A stretch of 64,000 nucleotides of DNA from Novosphingobium hassiacum (GTDB lineage Bacteria > Pseudomonadota > Alphaproteobacteria > Sphingomonadales > Sphingomonadaceae): NCBI RefSeq assembly GCF_014196055.1, contig NZ_JACICY010000001.1:634203-698202 (forward strand), written 5' to 3'. Below the pieces are notes generated by a model. The model had not been told where the DNA came from. It ran no database searches and saw only the letters and a program-made list of their open reading frames with translations. Shown piece after piece: positions 54,606 to 63,530 of the stretch. Both the position numbers and the translations under genes were made by a program. Numbering within the stretch: position 1 is the stretch's first letter; every line of letters starts with the position of its first letter.

Positions 54606-55529
54606 TTATTGCTGCCCGTCGTGGTCCGAACGACCGAAGTCTGGGCGCGCATCGTCCTGGCCCATCTCGATGATCCCGCGCCGGATCGCGCGGGTGCGTT
54701 CGAAGTGGTCGAACAGCGTGTCGCCGTCGCCCTTGCGGATCGCCTTCTGCAGTTCGGTCAGGTCTTCGGTGAAGCGCTGGAGCATTTCGAGCACGGCGTC
54801 GCGGTTCGACAGGAACACGTCGCGCCACATCGTCGGGTCGGATGCGGCGATGCGGGTGAAGTCACGGAAGCCGCCCGCCGAATACTTGATCACTTCGCTC
54901 TGCGTCACCTGCTCGAGGTCCGAGGCGGTGCCGACGATGGTGTAGGCGATCAGATGCGGCAGGTGGCTGGTGACGGCGAGGACCTTGTCGTGATGATCGG
55001 CATCCATCATGTCGACCCGCGCGCCCAGCGCTTCCCAAAATGCGACCAGTTTCGCGACTTGTGCGGTGTCCGCATCGGCAGGCGGGGTGATGATGCACCA
55101 GCGGTTGCTGAACAGGCTGGCAAAGCCCGCGTCCGGTCCGCTACGCTCGGTCCCCGCCACGGGGTGCGCCGGAATGACGGTGTGACCGGGGAGCGCCTCG
55201 GCCAGCGCCCGTGCGACCGAAGCCTTGGATGATCCGACATCGCTGATCACGACGCCGTCGGACAGGCCGTCGGCCAGCGCCGCAGCCGCCTGCCCCATCG
55301 CGCCCACGGGCACGCACAGCACGACAAGATCGGACCCGCGGGCAGCGTCTGCCGCCACTTCAGGCACCTCATGCGCCAGCCCCAGTTCGCGCGCCTTGGT
55401 CCGCACCTCTGCGTCGGCATCGAAGCCGACCACGCGCACACCCGGCATCGCCGCCTGAACCGCCAGCCCGATCGACCCGCCGAGCAAGCCGAGACCGACC
55501 ACAGTGACCTGTTTGAACGGCGCGCTCAC
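54606..55529 (-). CDS. tyrA: Prephenate/arogenate dehydrogenase
   Basis: A 307-aa Tyr[17 protein letters not shown] (NAD(P) motif), [24 protein letters not shown] (substrate loop), [22 protein letters not shown] and [19 protein letters not shown] are family motifs. Produces the tyrosine precursor from prephenate or arogenate. GTG 55529 overlaps the hisC stop (GTGA). No chorismate mutase or ACT domain is fused. Confidence 0.93.
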   Translation of the reverse strand: MSAPFKQVTVVGLGLLGGSIGLAVQAAMPGVRVVGFDADAEVRTKARELGLAHEVPEVAADAARGSDLVVLCVPVGAMGQAAAALADGLSDGVVISDVGSSKASVARALAEALPGHTVIPAHPVAGTERSGPDAGFASLFSNRWCIITPPADADTAQVAKLVAFWEALGARVDMMDADHHDKVLAVTSHLPHLIAYTIVGTASDLEQVTQSEVIKYSAGGFRDFTRIAASDPTMWRDVFLSNRDAVLEMLQRFTEDLTELQKAIRKGDGDTLFDHFERTRAIRRGIIEMGQDDARPDFGRSDHDGQQ

Positions 55530-56626
55530 TTGGCCGCCTCGCACATCGCGCGGATGGCTGCGGCGATCTCGTCCATCTGCTCAGCGGTCCCGATCGTGAT
55601 GCGCAGGCCCTGCGGCAGGCCCTGCCCCGGCAGCCAGCGCGTGATGTAGCCGTGATCCATCAGACCCATGTAGACCGCTTCGGCGCTCAGCTTGCCCTCG
55701 AACAGGATCAGCACGAAATTCGCCTGGGTCGGCAAGGGGCGCACGCCGTGATTGCCCAGCGCCTCCAGCTTTTCGACGAACCGCGCGCGCTCTGCCGCAT
55801 TGTGGCGGCGCGAGCTTTCCACGAACGCCTGATCGCGCACCGCGGCAAGGCCCGCCGCCTGTCCGCTCAACGACACGTTGAACGGTCCGCGAATGCGGTT
55901 GAGCATGTCGACGATGTCGGCATGTCCCGTACCCCAGCCGATGCGTTCTCCGGCCAACCCGTAGATCTTCGAGAACGTCCGAGTCACCAGCACGTTGGCA
56001 GCCGAGGCCGCCAGTTCCAGTGCGCCGTCATCATGTTGGGGATCGAGGTATTCGGCGTAGGCTCCATCGAGCACCAGGAGGATATCGGACCGCAAGCCCG
56101 CATGCAGTCGCGCAATCTCGCCGCGCGGCAGCCAGCTACCGGTTGGATTGTTGGGGTTGGCGAGGAACACCACCCGCGTCCGCTCGGTCACGCAGGCCAG
56201 CAGCGCATCGACATCGGTGCCATAGTCGGCATCGGGCGCGGTCACCGGAACCGCGCCGCAGCGCCGCGCGGCGATGTCGTAGACCGAGAAACCGTAGCGC
56301 ACGTAGAGCACTTCATCGCCCGGCCCGGCATAGGCTTGCGCGGCGAGGTTGAGCAGCTCGTCCGAGCCCGTTCCCATCACGATGCGCAGTGGGTCGATGC
56401 AGTAAACCTCTCCGATCGCGCGGCGCAACTCCACGCTGTCGGGATCGGGATAGCGCGCCGGATCGCCCACATGCGCGCGCGCCGCCAGCGCGGCTGTGCT
56501 GGTCCCGAGCGGATTTTCGTTTGCCGACAGCTTGGTCAGCACCTTGCCGTCCGCCCCGGTCGACTTGCCGGGGACATAGGCGTGAATGCCGAGGATCCAG
56601 TCCTTGGGTTGCGGTGCGCGTTCCAT
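55526..56626 (-). CDS. hisC: HisC-like aminotransferase (histidinol-phosphate/aromatic)
   Basis: A 366-aa PLP aminotransferase: [63 protein letters not shown] (PLP Lys) and [14 protein letters not shown] 56626 is used; an upstream TTG extends it by 12 residues. It is co-transcribed with tyrA rather than with his genes, so it may act mainly on phenylpyruvate/4-hydroxyphenylpyruvate or prephenate as well as histidinol-phosphate (inference). Confidence 0.9.
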   Translation of the reverse strand: MERAPQPKDWILGIHAYVPGKSTGADGKVLTKLSANENPLGTSTAALAARAHVGDPARYPDPDSVELRRAIGEVYCIDPLRIVMGTGSDELLNLAAQAYAGPGDEVLYVRYGFSVYDIAARRCGAVPVTAPDADYGTDVDALLACVTERTRVVFLANPNNPTGSWLPRGEIARLHAGLRSDILLVLDGAYAEYLDPQHDDGALELAASAANVLVTRTFSKIYGLAGERIGWGTGHADIVDMLNRIRGPFNVSLSGQAAGLAAVRDQAFVESSRRHNAAERARFVEKLEALGNHGVRPLPTQANFVLILFEGKLSAEAVYMGLMDHGYITRWLPGQGLPQGLRITIGTAEQMDEIAAAIRAMCEAAK

Positions 56627-56690
56627 GCCGCGCGCCTTAGGCTTTGCCGTGCTTTGCGGCAAGACGACCTCCTGTTCCGCACAAAAAAAG

Positions 56691-56718
56691 GGCCGGAAGC
56701 GGGCTAGCGCTTCCGGCC
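56691..56718 (-). terminator. Intrinsic terminator of glnK-amtB
   Basis: Perfect 11-bp stem GGCCGGAAGCG / CGCTTCCGGCC with a 6-nt loop; on the minus strand it is followed by CTTTTTTTG. Ends the amtB transcript before hisC. Confidence 0.9.
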
Positions 56719-56747
56719 TTCAGTCTGTTCGCAGGAGGAACATGGTT

Positions 56748-56797
56748 TGGCGGGGTGAGGGATGAGAGGGAGAGGATCTGGTTCCCCCACCCCGCCA
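56748..56797. repeat. 10-bp inverted repeat between amtB and its terminator
   Basis: TGGCGGGGTG and CACCCCGCCA, perfect complements, around a 30-nt purine-rich centre. It could form an extra stem in the amtB 3' UTR; function unknown. Confidence 0.5.
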
Positions 56798-56805
56798 ATT
56801 CGGTA

Positions 56806-58224
56806 TTACATGTTGTAGGCGCGCTCTCCGTGCTCGGAGATGTCGAGGCCTTCGCGCTCTGATTCTTCGGAAGGACGCAGGCCCATGACCTTGTCGATGA
56901 CGAAGAACAGGATGGCCGAGCCGATGCCCGAGAACAGCAGCGTGATCACGACAGCCTTGATCTGGATGAAGACCTGCTTGCCCATGTCGTAGCTGGCAGC
57001 ATCGAAGCCGGCCGGGAACACGGTGTAGTCGAACACGCCCTGGCCACCGAGTGAGGGAGCCGCGACGATGCCCGTGGCGATGGCGCCGACGATGCCGCCG
57101 ATGCAGTGCACGCCGAACACGTCGAGCGTATCGTCGTACTTCAGCTTGTTCTTCACCGTGCTGACGAAGAAGTAGCAGATCGGCGAAACGACGAGGCCCA
57201 AGAGGATCGAGGTCATCGGCGCGCCAAGACCCGAAGCAGGGGTGATAGCGACGAGACCGGCGACGGCACCCGTTGCAGCGCCCAGCATCGAAGGCTTGCC
57301 GTGATGGATCTGCTCGACGATCGCCCATGAGACGGCGGCAGCAGCGGTGGCGACGAAGGTGTTGATAAAGGCAACTGCGGTCACGCCGTTGGCTTCAAGG
57401 TTGGAACCGGCGTTGAAGCCGAACCAGCCAACCCACAGCAGCGAAGCGCCGATCATGGTCATGGTCAGCGAGTGCGGCGGGGTAGCTTCCTTGCCGAAGC
57501 CGATGCGCTTGCCGATCATCAGGCAGCCCACGAGGCCAGCGATACCGGCATTGATGTGAACGACGGTGCCACCGGCGAAGTCCAGCGCGCCCATGCCCCA
57601 GAGGTAACCGGCATCGGTCGGAGCGTCGGCCAGGAAGTCCGGGCCAGCCCAGTACCAAACCATGTGCGCCATCGGGAAATAGATGCAGGTCAGCCACAGG
57701 ACGGTGAACACCATCAGCGCCGAAAATTTCACGCGTTCCGCAAATGCACCCACGATCAGCGCCGGCGTGATGCAGGCGAAGGTCATCTGGAAGATGACGA
57801 AGGCATATTCGGGAATGTAGACGTTGTTCGAGAAGGTTGCTGCGTAAGTCGTGGCGTCCACGCCCATCAGAAACATCTTCGAGAAGCCGCCGATGAACGG
57901 ACCGCCGCTGGTGAAGGCCATCGAATAGCCCCAGCTCACCCAGACGAGCGAGGCGACCGAAACGATCATGAACACCTGCATCAGCACGCTGAGCATGTTC
58001 TTGGTGCGAACAAGGCCGCCGTAGAAAAGTGCGAGTGCCGGAATGCTCATCAACAGGACGAGGACGGAGCTCATCAGCATCCAGGTCGTGTCGCCCTTGT
58101 CGACCATACCGGCCATCTGTTCAGCGGTTGGAGCCTTTATCGGCCCATCCTGTGCAAAAGCGGCAGTAGCGGCGAAGAGCGAAGCGCCCGTTCCCGCCAA
58201 GCCACCGATCATCTTACGGATCAT
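56806..58224 (-). CDS. amtB: Ammonium transporter
   Basis: A 472-aa Amt/MEP channel with a cleavable signal (cut near AFAQ) and eleven helices. LALFYGGLVRTKNMLSVLMQ, DFAGGTVVHINAGIAGLV (first pore His) and DVFGVHCIGGIVGAI (second pore His) are the signature stretches. ATG 58224 has GGGGAA upstream. It follows glnK by 35 bp; GlnK binds and blocks the channel when nitrogen is plentiful. Transcribed from the sigma-54-type promoter before glnK. Confidence 0.96.
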   Translation of the reverse strand: MIRKMIGGLAGTGASLFAATAAFAQDGPIKAPTAEQMAGMVDKGDTTWMLMSSVLVLLMSIPALALFYGGLVRTKNMLSVLMQVFMIVSVASLVWVSWGYSMAFTSGGPFIGGFSKMFLMGVDATTYAATFSNNVYIPEYAFVIFQMTFACITPALIVGAFAERVKFSALMVFTVLWLTCIYFPMAHMVWYWAGPDFLADAPTDAGYLWGMGALDFAGGTVVHINAGIAGLVGCLMIGKRIGFGKEATPPHSLTMTMIGASLLWVGWFGFNAGSNLEANGVTAVAFINTFVATAAAAVSWAIVEQIHHGKPSMLGAATGAVAGLVAITPASGLGAPMTSILLGLVVSPICYFFVSTVKNKLKYDDTLDVFGVHCIGGIVGAIATGIVAAPSLGGQGVFDYTVFPAGFDAASYDMGKQVFIQIKAVVITLLFSGIGSAILFFVIDKVMGLRPSEESEREGLDISEHGERAYNM

Positions 58225-58259
58225 GTTGGTTCCCCTAAGGTCGGAAATGGAAGGCGCGC

Positions 58260-58598
58260 TCAAAGCGCGGTATCCCCGGTTTCGCCGGTACGGATGCGGG
58301 TCGCGGACGAAAGGTCGAGCACGAACACCTTGCCGTCGCCGATCGCTTCGGTGCTGGCAGCCTGCTGGATCGTTTCCACGATCTGCGGCGCAAGATCGTC
58401 GCTAGCAGCGATCTCGATCTTCACCTTCGGAAGCATGTTCGTCGAATATTCAGCGCCGCGGTAAATCTCGGTCTGGCCTTTCTGCCGACCAAAACCCTTC
58501 ACCTCCGACACCGTCATCCCGGCAACGCCCAGCGCCGACAGTGCTTCACGCACTTCGTCGAGCTTGAACGGCTTGATGATGGCGATGATGAATTTCAT
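58260..58598 (-). CDS. glnK: PII nitrogen-regulatory protein GlnK
   Basis: A 112-aa PII trimer subunit: IIAIIKPFKLDEVREAL, KGFGRQKGQTEIYRGAEY with uridylylation Tyr51 in the T-loop, and ATRIRTGETGDTAL at the C-terminus. Binds ATP/ADP and 2-oxoglutarate and controls AmtB. First gene of glnK-amtB, 57 bp from the -12 element of a sigma-54 promoter. Confidence 0.96.
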   Translation of the reverse strand: MKFIIAIIKPFKLDEVREALSALGVAGMTVSEVKGFGRQKGQTEIYRGAEYSTNMLPKVKIEIAASDDLAPQIVETIQQAASTEAIGDGKVFVLDLSSATRIRTGETGDTAL

Positions 58599-58654
58599 TC
58601 ATGCCCCCCTTTGCTACCCTTCGCACCGGACGAGACGCCGGCGAGATCAGCTAA

Positions 58655-58669
58655 GCAAGGGGCGTGCCA
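58655..58669 (-). promoter_or_regulatory. Sigma-54 (RpoN) promoter of glnK-amtB
   Basis: On the minus strand TGGCAC-GCCCC-TTGC, matching the -24/-12 consensus TGGCAC-N5-TTGC at every position. Transcription would begin about 45 bp before the glnK start. This fits NtrC control of nitrogen-scavenging genes. Confidence 0.85.
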
Positions 58670-58771
58670 GACGCGGTAGTTTGCGAATTCGGGTGTTTAC
58701 GGGAACGAAAGTGCGGGGTCAGCGGTTATGCGCGCTCGATTCTTGTGCATGTGCGAGCATGTGCCTGTTTT

Positions 58772-59509
58772 TTAGGCAGGGCGCCCTGATCCCAATTCGG
58801 GCAGTCGCAGATTTGCCCAGACCGGCAGATGATCCGAACCAACGGCAGCGAGCGTGCTGTGATGCACCCCGACCGCCTCGACCTCGAGGCCGTCGCTCAC
58901 CACGATCCGGTCGAGTTGCGCCAGCGGCCTGCGCGACGGGAAGCTGCGTCCCGGCGTCAGCACGCGCAGCGGCGCAACGAAAGCTGACAGCGCTCCGCCC
59001 GAGGGCGACCACTCGTTGAGATCACCCATCATCACCGCATGACCCTGATCGGCATGGCCCGCCATATGGCTGCACACCGCCTGGACCTGCGCCCGGCGCC
59101 GCAGACCTGACAGGTCGAGATGCATGCCCAGCACCCGCACAAGCGCGCCGCCGAGACGCAGCGTCACGCAGACCGCGCCGCGCGGCTCGATCGTCGGCAA
59201 TGGCACGGTGCAAGCCTCGATCACCTCGATGTCACGCCGCACCAGCAGTGCATTACCGTGCCAGCCCATGCTCGCCGCAGTGCGCGCGCGGTCATAGTGC
59301 CCCGGCTCGACCACCCGCCACGGGCTGTGGCCATCGATCGACGCGCGCGGGATGACCGCTTCACGCAAGCCGTAGCGGCGGTCGGCCTCCTGCAGCGCGA
59401 TCACGTCGGCGTCGATCTCGCGCAGCACCGTCAGGATCCGATCGGGATCGCAAACGCGATCCAGTCCTACGCCCTTATGGATATTGTAGCTGGCAACCTT
59501 GAGCTTCAC
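58772..59509 (-). CDS. Endonuclease/exonuclease/phosphatase (EEP) family protein
   Basis: A 245-aa EEP-fold hydrolase: VASYNIHKGVG (Asn metal site), DVIALQEADRR (catalytic Glu), VLGMHLDLSG, MMGDLNEWS (Asp/Asn) and GSDHLPVWANL (Asp/His). GTG 59509 is taken because it begins immediately before the first strand; the longer frame to 59650 overlaps the next gene. Substrate could be a phospholipid, nucleotide or nucleic acid; not deducible. No secretion signal is seen. Confidence 0.87.
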   Translation of the reverse strand: MKLKVASYNIHKGVGLDRVCDPDRILTVLREIDADVIALQEADRRYGLREAVIPRASIDGHSPWRVVEPGHYDRARTAASMGWHGNALLVRRDIEVIEACTVPLPTIEPRGAVCVTLRLGGALVRVLGMHLDLSGLRRRAQVQAVCSHMAGHADQGHAVMMGDLNEWSPSGGALSAFVAPLRVLTPGRSFPSRRPLAQLDRIVVSDGLEVEAVGVHHSTLAAVGSDHLPVWANLRLPELGSGRPA

Positions 59510-59516
59510 GAAGGAA

Positions 59517-60074
59517 TCAGGCCCCGCCGATGTATTGGGTCGCCGGGCGCACCGGCAGACCGTCGATACTGCGATCGCGCGCCGCCATCTTTGCCTCCCA
59601 CGCCACCGGGTCGGCCTGCGCGTGGTACTTGACCAGAGTCTGGCGCTCATGATCGACGCTCATCACCGGCACGCCCCAGCCACAGCTGGTCTGCACGCTG
59701 TCGACCGCAATGTCGAAGATCTGCCGCGTTCCGGGCAGGATTTCGAAGTGCGCGGCAAGTTCTGCAAATTCGGGGTCGGATGGCATGACCGGCTTGCCTG
59801 TGCCATACAGTCGCAGGATCAGCGCGGGCTGCGCGAAATTGCACATCATCACAGTGATGCGCCCATCCGCCACAAGATGGGCATGCGTCTCGTTGCCCGA
59901 CCCGCCCAGATCGAGATAGGCCACGCGGTTTGGCCCAAGCACCCTGAAGCAGTCATAGCCCTTGGGCGACAGGTTGATCCGACCATCCGCAGCCGCCGTG
60001 CTCACGAAAAACACGGACTGACGTCCGATCATCTCCGCATGCTCGGGCTCGATGCAGTCGGTGAACCGCGCCAT
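59517..60074 (-). CDS. Pyridoxamine 5'-phosphate oxidase-fold flavoprotein
   Basis: A 185-aa split-barrel FMN-type protein: MIGRQSVFFVSTAAADGRINLSPKG and GNETHAHLVADGRITVMMC match the N-terminal half of the PNPOx-like superfamily; WGVPVMSV and KYHAQADP follow. It lacks the C-terminal part of true PdxH, so vitamin B6 oxidase activity is unlikely; F420/FMN-dependent reduction of an unknown substrate is more plausible. Shares one base with the hydrolase stop (TGATG). Confidence 0.85.
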   Translation of the reverse strand: MARFTDCIEPEHAEMIGRQSVFFVSTAAADGRINLSPKGYDCFRVLGPNRVAYLDLGGSGNETHAHLVADGRITVMMCNFAQPALILRLYGTGKPVMPSDPEFAELAAHFEILPGTRQIFDIAVDSVQTSCGWGVPVMSVDHERQTLVKYHAQADPVAWEAKMAARDRSIDGLPVRPATQYIGGA

Positions 60075-60946
60075 CAGAGGAAGTCTTTCAAGGTGGCGAT
60101 GAAGCTGTCGAACTGGTCATGATGTGGCCAATGACCCGCGTTCTCGTACTCCACCACCTGGGCGTTGCGGAAATGTGCGGCGAGGCCGTTCGCGTCAGGG
60201 TTTCCCGCCCACGAATTCGCGCCGTTTATCAAAAGGGTGGGACAGGTGACTGCCTTCCACAGGTCGTTGCGCTGCTCGAGTGAGATGTCATACGGTGCGC
60301 CATCCACATTGAGATGCGGGTCGAACTTCCAGCTGAACGAGCCATCCTCGTTGCGATTGATACCGTGAGTCGTCAGGTGCCGAGCCTGCATATCGGTCAG
60401 GTAGGGGTTCTCCCCCTTCATACGCGCATATGCATCTTCAAGCGAGGGGTAGCGGCGCGGCAGACGCCCCGCAGCCTTGCGCTTTTCTACGATGAATTCG
60501 CGCACCCTCCGCGCAAAGGGAACATCCTTGAGCAGCGCTTCGGCTTCTGGCGTTGGAAACAGTCCTTCGATCGCCACGATCTTGCTCACGTTCTCGGGGA
60601 ACAACCCGGCGTAGCGCAAGCTGGTATTTGCGCCCCACGAATGCGACACGATTGTAACCGGGGCGAGGTCGAGCTGATGGATCAGCTGCGCCACGTCGTA
60701 GACCAGATCCATCGTCCGGTAATTGCCGTCCGAGGTCCATTGGCTGTCGCCGTGCCCGCGATGATCCATGGCAATGATGTGCCAGTCCTCGCGCAGCGCC
60801 TCGGCGGTCCAGTCCCACGACCGGCAATGGTCGCGGCCGCCGTGGATCAGCAGCAGCGGCGGCTTGTCCGCATTGCCCCAGTCCACATAGTGGAGCCGCA
60901 GGCGCTGCGAGATGAAGGTGTTCGATGTGGGACCGAGAAGTTGCAT
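60074..60946 (-). CDS. Alpha/beta hydrolase
   Basis: A 290-aa alpha/beta hydrolase: LLLIHGGRDHCRSWD (oxyanion strand), MDHRGHGDSQW, the nucleophile elbow VSHSWGAN (Ser in SHSWG, first Gly of GxSxG replaced), LINGANSWAG (acid region) and ENAGHWPHHD (catalytic His). Coupled to the PNPOx-fold gene. Substrate unknown; epoxide hydrolase or esterase-like activities are typical of the group. Confidence 0.87.
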   Translation of the reverse strand: MQLLGPTSNTFISQRLRLHYVDWGNADKPPLLLIHGGRDHCRSWDWTAEALREDWHIIAMDHRGHGDSQWTSDGNYRTMDLVYDVAQLIHQLDLAPVTIVSHSWGANTSLRYAGLFPENVSKIVAIEGLFPTPEAEALLKDVPFARRVREFIVEKRKAAGRLPRRYPSLEDAYARMKGENPYLTDMQARHLTTHGINRNEDGSFSWKFDPHLNVDGAPYDISLEQRNDLWKAVTCPTLLINGANSWAGNPDANGLAAHFRNAQVVEYENAGHWPHHDQFDSFIATLKDFL

Positions 60947-60994
60947 GGGGTTGCTAACTGCGCTGGAACCCTGCGCGATTCAACCCCTTGCGGG

Positions 60995-62521
60995 CTACCT
61001 TTCCTTGGTCGCCGAGAAGACCAGCTCTGGATTGCGCTCCTGCTGATAGCTGACGTCCCACGAGGATCGCGCCATGAACACCATGTCGCCATCGCGATCC
61101 TTGGCAAGGTTCGCCATGTTGAAATCTGCGAACGATTTCAACGCCTCGGCCGAACCCTTCAGCCATCGCGCGGTATCGAACGGCGATGCCTCAAGCCCCG
61201 CCGCGACCTTGTATTCCGCCTCGAGCCGCGAGATCAGCACATCGAGCTGAAGCTGCCCGACCACGCCGACGATCCACTGTGAACCGATCTCCGGGTAGAA
61301 TACCTGGATCACCCCCTCTTCGGAGAGATCGTCAAGCGCCTTGCGCAGCTGCTTGGTCTTGGTTGGATCCTTCAACTGCACCCGGCGCAGGATTTCCGGC
61401 GCGAAGTTGGGCAATCCGGTAAAGCGCACGTCGTTACGCTCTGACAGCGTATCGCCGACGCGCAAGGTGCCGTGGTTAGGAATGCCGATGATGTCGCCCG
61501 CCTCGGCGGTATCGGCGATCTCGCGATCCTGCGCAAAGAACAGGATCGGCGAATGCACCGCAATCGGCTTGCCGCTGCCCGAAGGCGTCAACTTCATGCC
61601 GCGCGTGAACGTGCCCGAGACCATGCGCATGAATGCGATGCGGTCACGGTGCTGCGGGTCCATGTTGGCCTGCACCTTGAAGATGAACCCGGTCACGTCG
61701 GTGCGCGCCGGATCGATGGTGCCCTGATTCGACGATTGCGGACGCGGCGGCGGCGCGAACTCGGCAATCGCCTCGATCAGGTCGATCACGCCGAAATTCT
61801 TGAGCGCGGAACCGAAATAGACCGGCGTCATGTCCCCGTTGCGATAGGCCTCGATGTCGAATTCGGGATAACCGACGCCCGCCAGTTCGATTTCTTCGAG
61901 AACCTCGTCAGGGACAGTCATGTCGGACAGATCGTCAACCTTGCCGAGGAATTCACGGCTGTCGCCTTCGGGGCGGCTGACCTTGCCCGTGGCCAAGTTC
62001 ATCACACCCTGGAAAATCCCGCCCATGCCGATCGGCCACGACATCGGCACGACATCGAGCGCCAGCGCATCGGCCACTTCGTCGAGCGTCTCGAACACCG
62101 AGCGGCCTTCACGGTCGACCTTGTTGACGAAAGTGATGATCGGCACCGAGCGCAACCGGCACACCTCGAACAGCTTGCGCGTCTGCGGCTCGATCCCCTT
62201 GGCCGCGTCGATCACCATGATCGCCGAATCGACCGCGGTCAGCGTGCGATAGGTGTCCTCGGAAAAGTCCTCGTGGCCCGGTGTATCGAGCAAGTTGAAG
62301 ACGATGCCGTCCTTCTGGAAGGTCATCACCGAAGAAGTCACGGAAATCCCGCGCTGCTGCTCGATCTTCATCCAGTCCGACCGGGCACGCCGCGCTTGCC
62401 CGCGCGCCTTGACCTCGCCCGCCAAGTGGATCGCACCACCCTGCAGCAGCAGCTTCTCGGTCAGCGTCGTCTTACCGGCGTCAGGATGGGAAATGATGGC
62501 GAAGGTGCGGCGATTGGACAT
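60995..62521 (-). CDS. prfC: Peptide chain release factor 3
   Basis: A 508-aa translational GTPase that recycles RF1/RF2. SHPDAGKTTLTEK (G1), GISVTSSV (G2), DTPGHEDFSEDTYR (G3), NKVDRE (G4) and a C-terminal domain with FYPEIGSQWIVGVVGQLQLDV, the RF3-specific stretch. Near the usual length (E. coli 529). Confidence 0.97.
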   Translation of the reverse strand: MSNRRTFAIISHPDAGKTTLTEKLLLQGGAIHLAGEVKARGQARRARSDWMKIEQQRGISVTSSVMTFQKDGIVFNLLDTPGHEDFSEDTYRTLTAVDSAIMVIDAAKGIEPQTRKLFEVCRLRSVPIITFVNKVDREGRSVFETLDEVADALALDVVPMSWPIGMGGIFQGVMNLATGKVSRPEGDSREFLGKVDDLSDMTVPDEVLEEIELAGVGYPEFDIEAYRNGDMTPVYFGSALKNFGVIDLIEAIAEFAPPPRPQSSNQGTIDPARTDVTGFIFKVQANMDPQHRDRIAFMRMVSGTFTRGMKLTPSGSGKPIAVHSPILFFAQDREIADTAEAGDIIGIPNHGTLRVGDTLSERNDVRFTGLPNFAPEILRRVQLKDPTKTKQLRKALDDLSEEGVIQVFYPEIGSQWIVGVVGQLQLDVLISRLEAEYKVAAGLEASPFDTARWLKGSAEALKSFADFNMANLAKDRDGDMVFMARSSWDVSYQQERNPELVFSATKER

Positions 62522-62530
62522 GGGTGCGCC

Positions 62531-63412
62531 CTAAACGGGACGAGCGCTTACGTCCATGCGGAAGCTGCGGCTCGCGCCCGGATCGAGCAGCACCACGCCG
62601 GGCTTTTCGCGGAAATCGCCGGTGAAGCCCTCGGGGTCGGCGTGGCCTGCCCAAGGCTCGATGCAGATGTAGTGTGCGGCCGGAACTTGCCACAGACCGA
62701 GCGACGGCGTGTCAGGAAAGGCAATGTCGAGCCATGCTCCGCCGTCCGCGCCGTATGAAAGCTTGCGGCTGGACAGGTGGTCCCAGATTACCGCGTCGGC
62801 GCGAAACAGGTCTTCGCTCAAAGGAAGGACATTGGCCTCAACCGGGGTCTGCTCACCCACCGGCATCAGCAGTCCCGCCCCAGCACTTACCCGGCGGATG
62901 TCCTGCGGTTCGGGGCATTCAAATACCAACTTGTGCGCGGATTTGGCCGCCCCACCAGGCAAAGGCCAAGCGAAGGCTGGGTGGTAGCCGAAGCTGAACG
63001 GCAGCGATTCGGCATTCGGGTTGGTAACGCTCACCTCGACGGACAACGTCAGACCGTTGATCCGGAAAGTCACTTCGAGCACGAAACCGAACGGATAGAC
63101 CGCGCGCGTCTCTGGCGAGTCGGTCAACCGGAAACGGGCCAGGCTTTCCTCGGAATGGACTACCGCGAATATGCTGCGCCGGGCAAACCCGTGACGCGGC
63201 AGCGAATACTCCGCGCCATCCAGCCGCAGCACATCACCATTGAGCGATCCAACGATCGGGAACAACAACGGCGCGTGGCCTGTCCAGAACGCCGGGTCGG
63301 CGTCTGTCATATATTCGCGGCCCTGCGAGTCGGTCAGCGACCACAGCTCGGCCCCGAGCGGGTTGATCCGCGCAGTCAGTTCGCCACTGGTGATCTCGAT
63401 CAGATCGCTCAC
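62531..63412 (-). CDS. Aldose 1-epimerase family protein
   Basis: A 293-aa beta-supersandwich protein: ARINPLGAELWSLTD, LFPIVGSLNGD, SLPRHGFARRS (catalytic His region), FSFGYHPAFAWPL (second His) and ICIEPWAGHADPEG (catalytic Glu). It belongs to the YeaD/mutarotase-like group acting on hexoses or their phosphates; the exact sugar is unknown. Closely follows prfC start (9 bp) in the same direction. Confidence 0.88.
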   Translation of the reverse strand: MSDLIEITSGELTARINPLGAELWSLTDSQGREYMTDADPAFWTGHAPLLFPIVGSLNGDVLRLDGAEYSLPRHGFARRSIFAVVHSEESLARFRLTDSPETRAVYPFGFVLEVTFRINGLTLSVEVSVTNPNAESLPFSFGYHPAFAWPLPGGAAKSAHKLVFECPEPQDIRRVSAGAGLLMPVGEQTPVEANVLPLSEDLFRADAVIWDHLSSRKLSYGADGGAWLDIAFPDTPSLGLWQVPAAHYICIEPWAGHADPEGFTGDFREKPGVVLLDPGASRSFRMDVSARPV

Positions 63413-63425
63413 GCTATACTACCTT

Positions 63426-63519
63426 CGTCATTGCGAGCCCCGCAAAGCGGGGAGAAGCAATCCAGAGCGCCATGTACCACACTGGATTGCTTCGTCGGCT
63501 TCGCCTCCTCGCAATGACG
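63426..63519. repeat. Palindromic intergenic repeat (CGTCATTGCGAG family)
   Basis: Outer arms CGTCATTGCGAG (63426-63437) and CTCGCAATGACG (63508-63519) are perfect complements, as are inner arms GAAGCAATCCAG (63454-63465) and CTGGATTGCTTC (63482-63493). The design and sequence match a dispersed repeat I recall from sphingomonad genomes. It lies between pheT and the epimerase gene. Confidence 0.82.
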
Positions 63520-63530
63520 AGGAGTGGTTG

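Noticed and set aside
58762..58778. TGCCT-GTTTTTT-AGGCA hairpin at the 3' end of the EEP gene
   Set aside because: Only 5 bp of stem and the T-run is in the loop; the stop codon sits inside it, so probably fortuitous.
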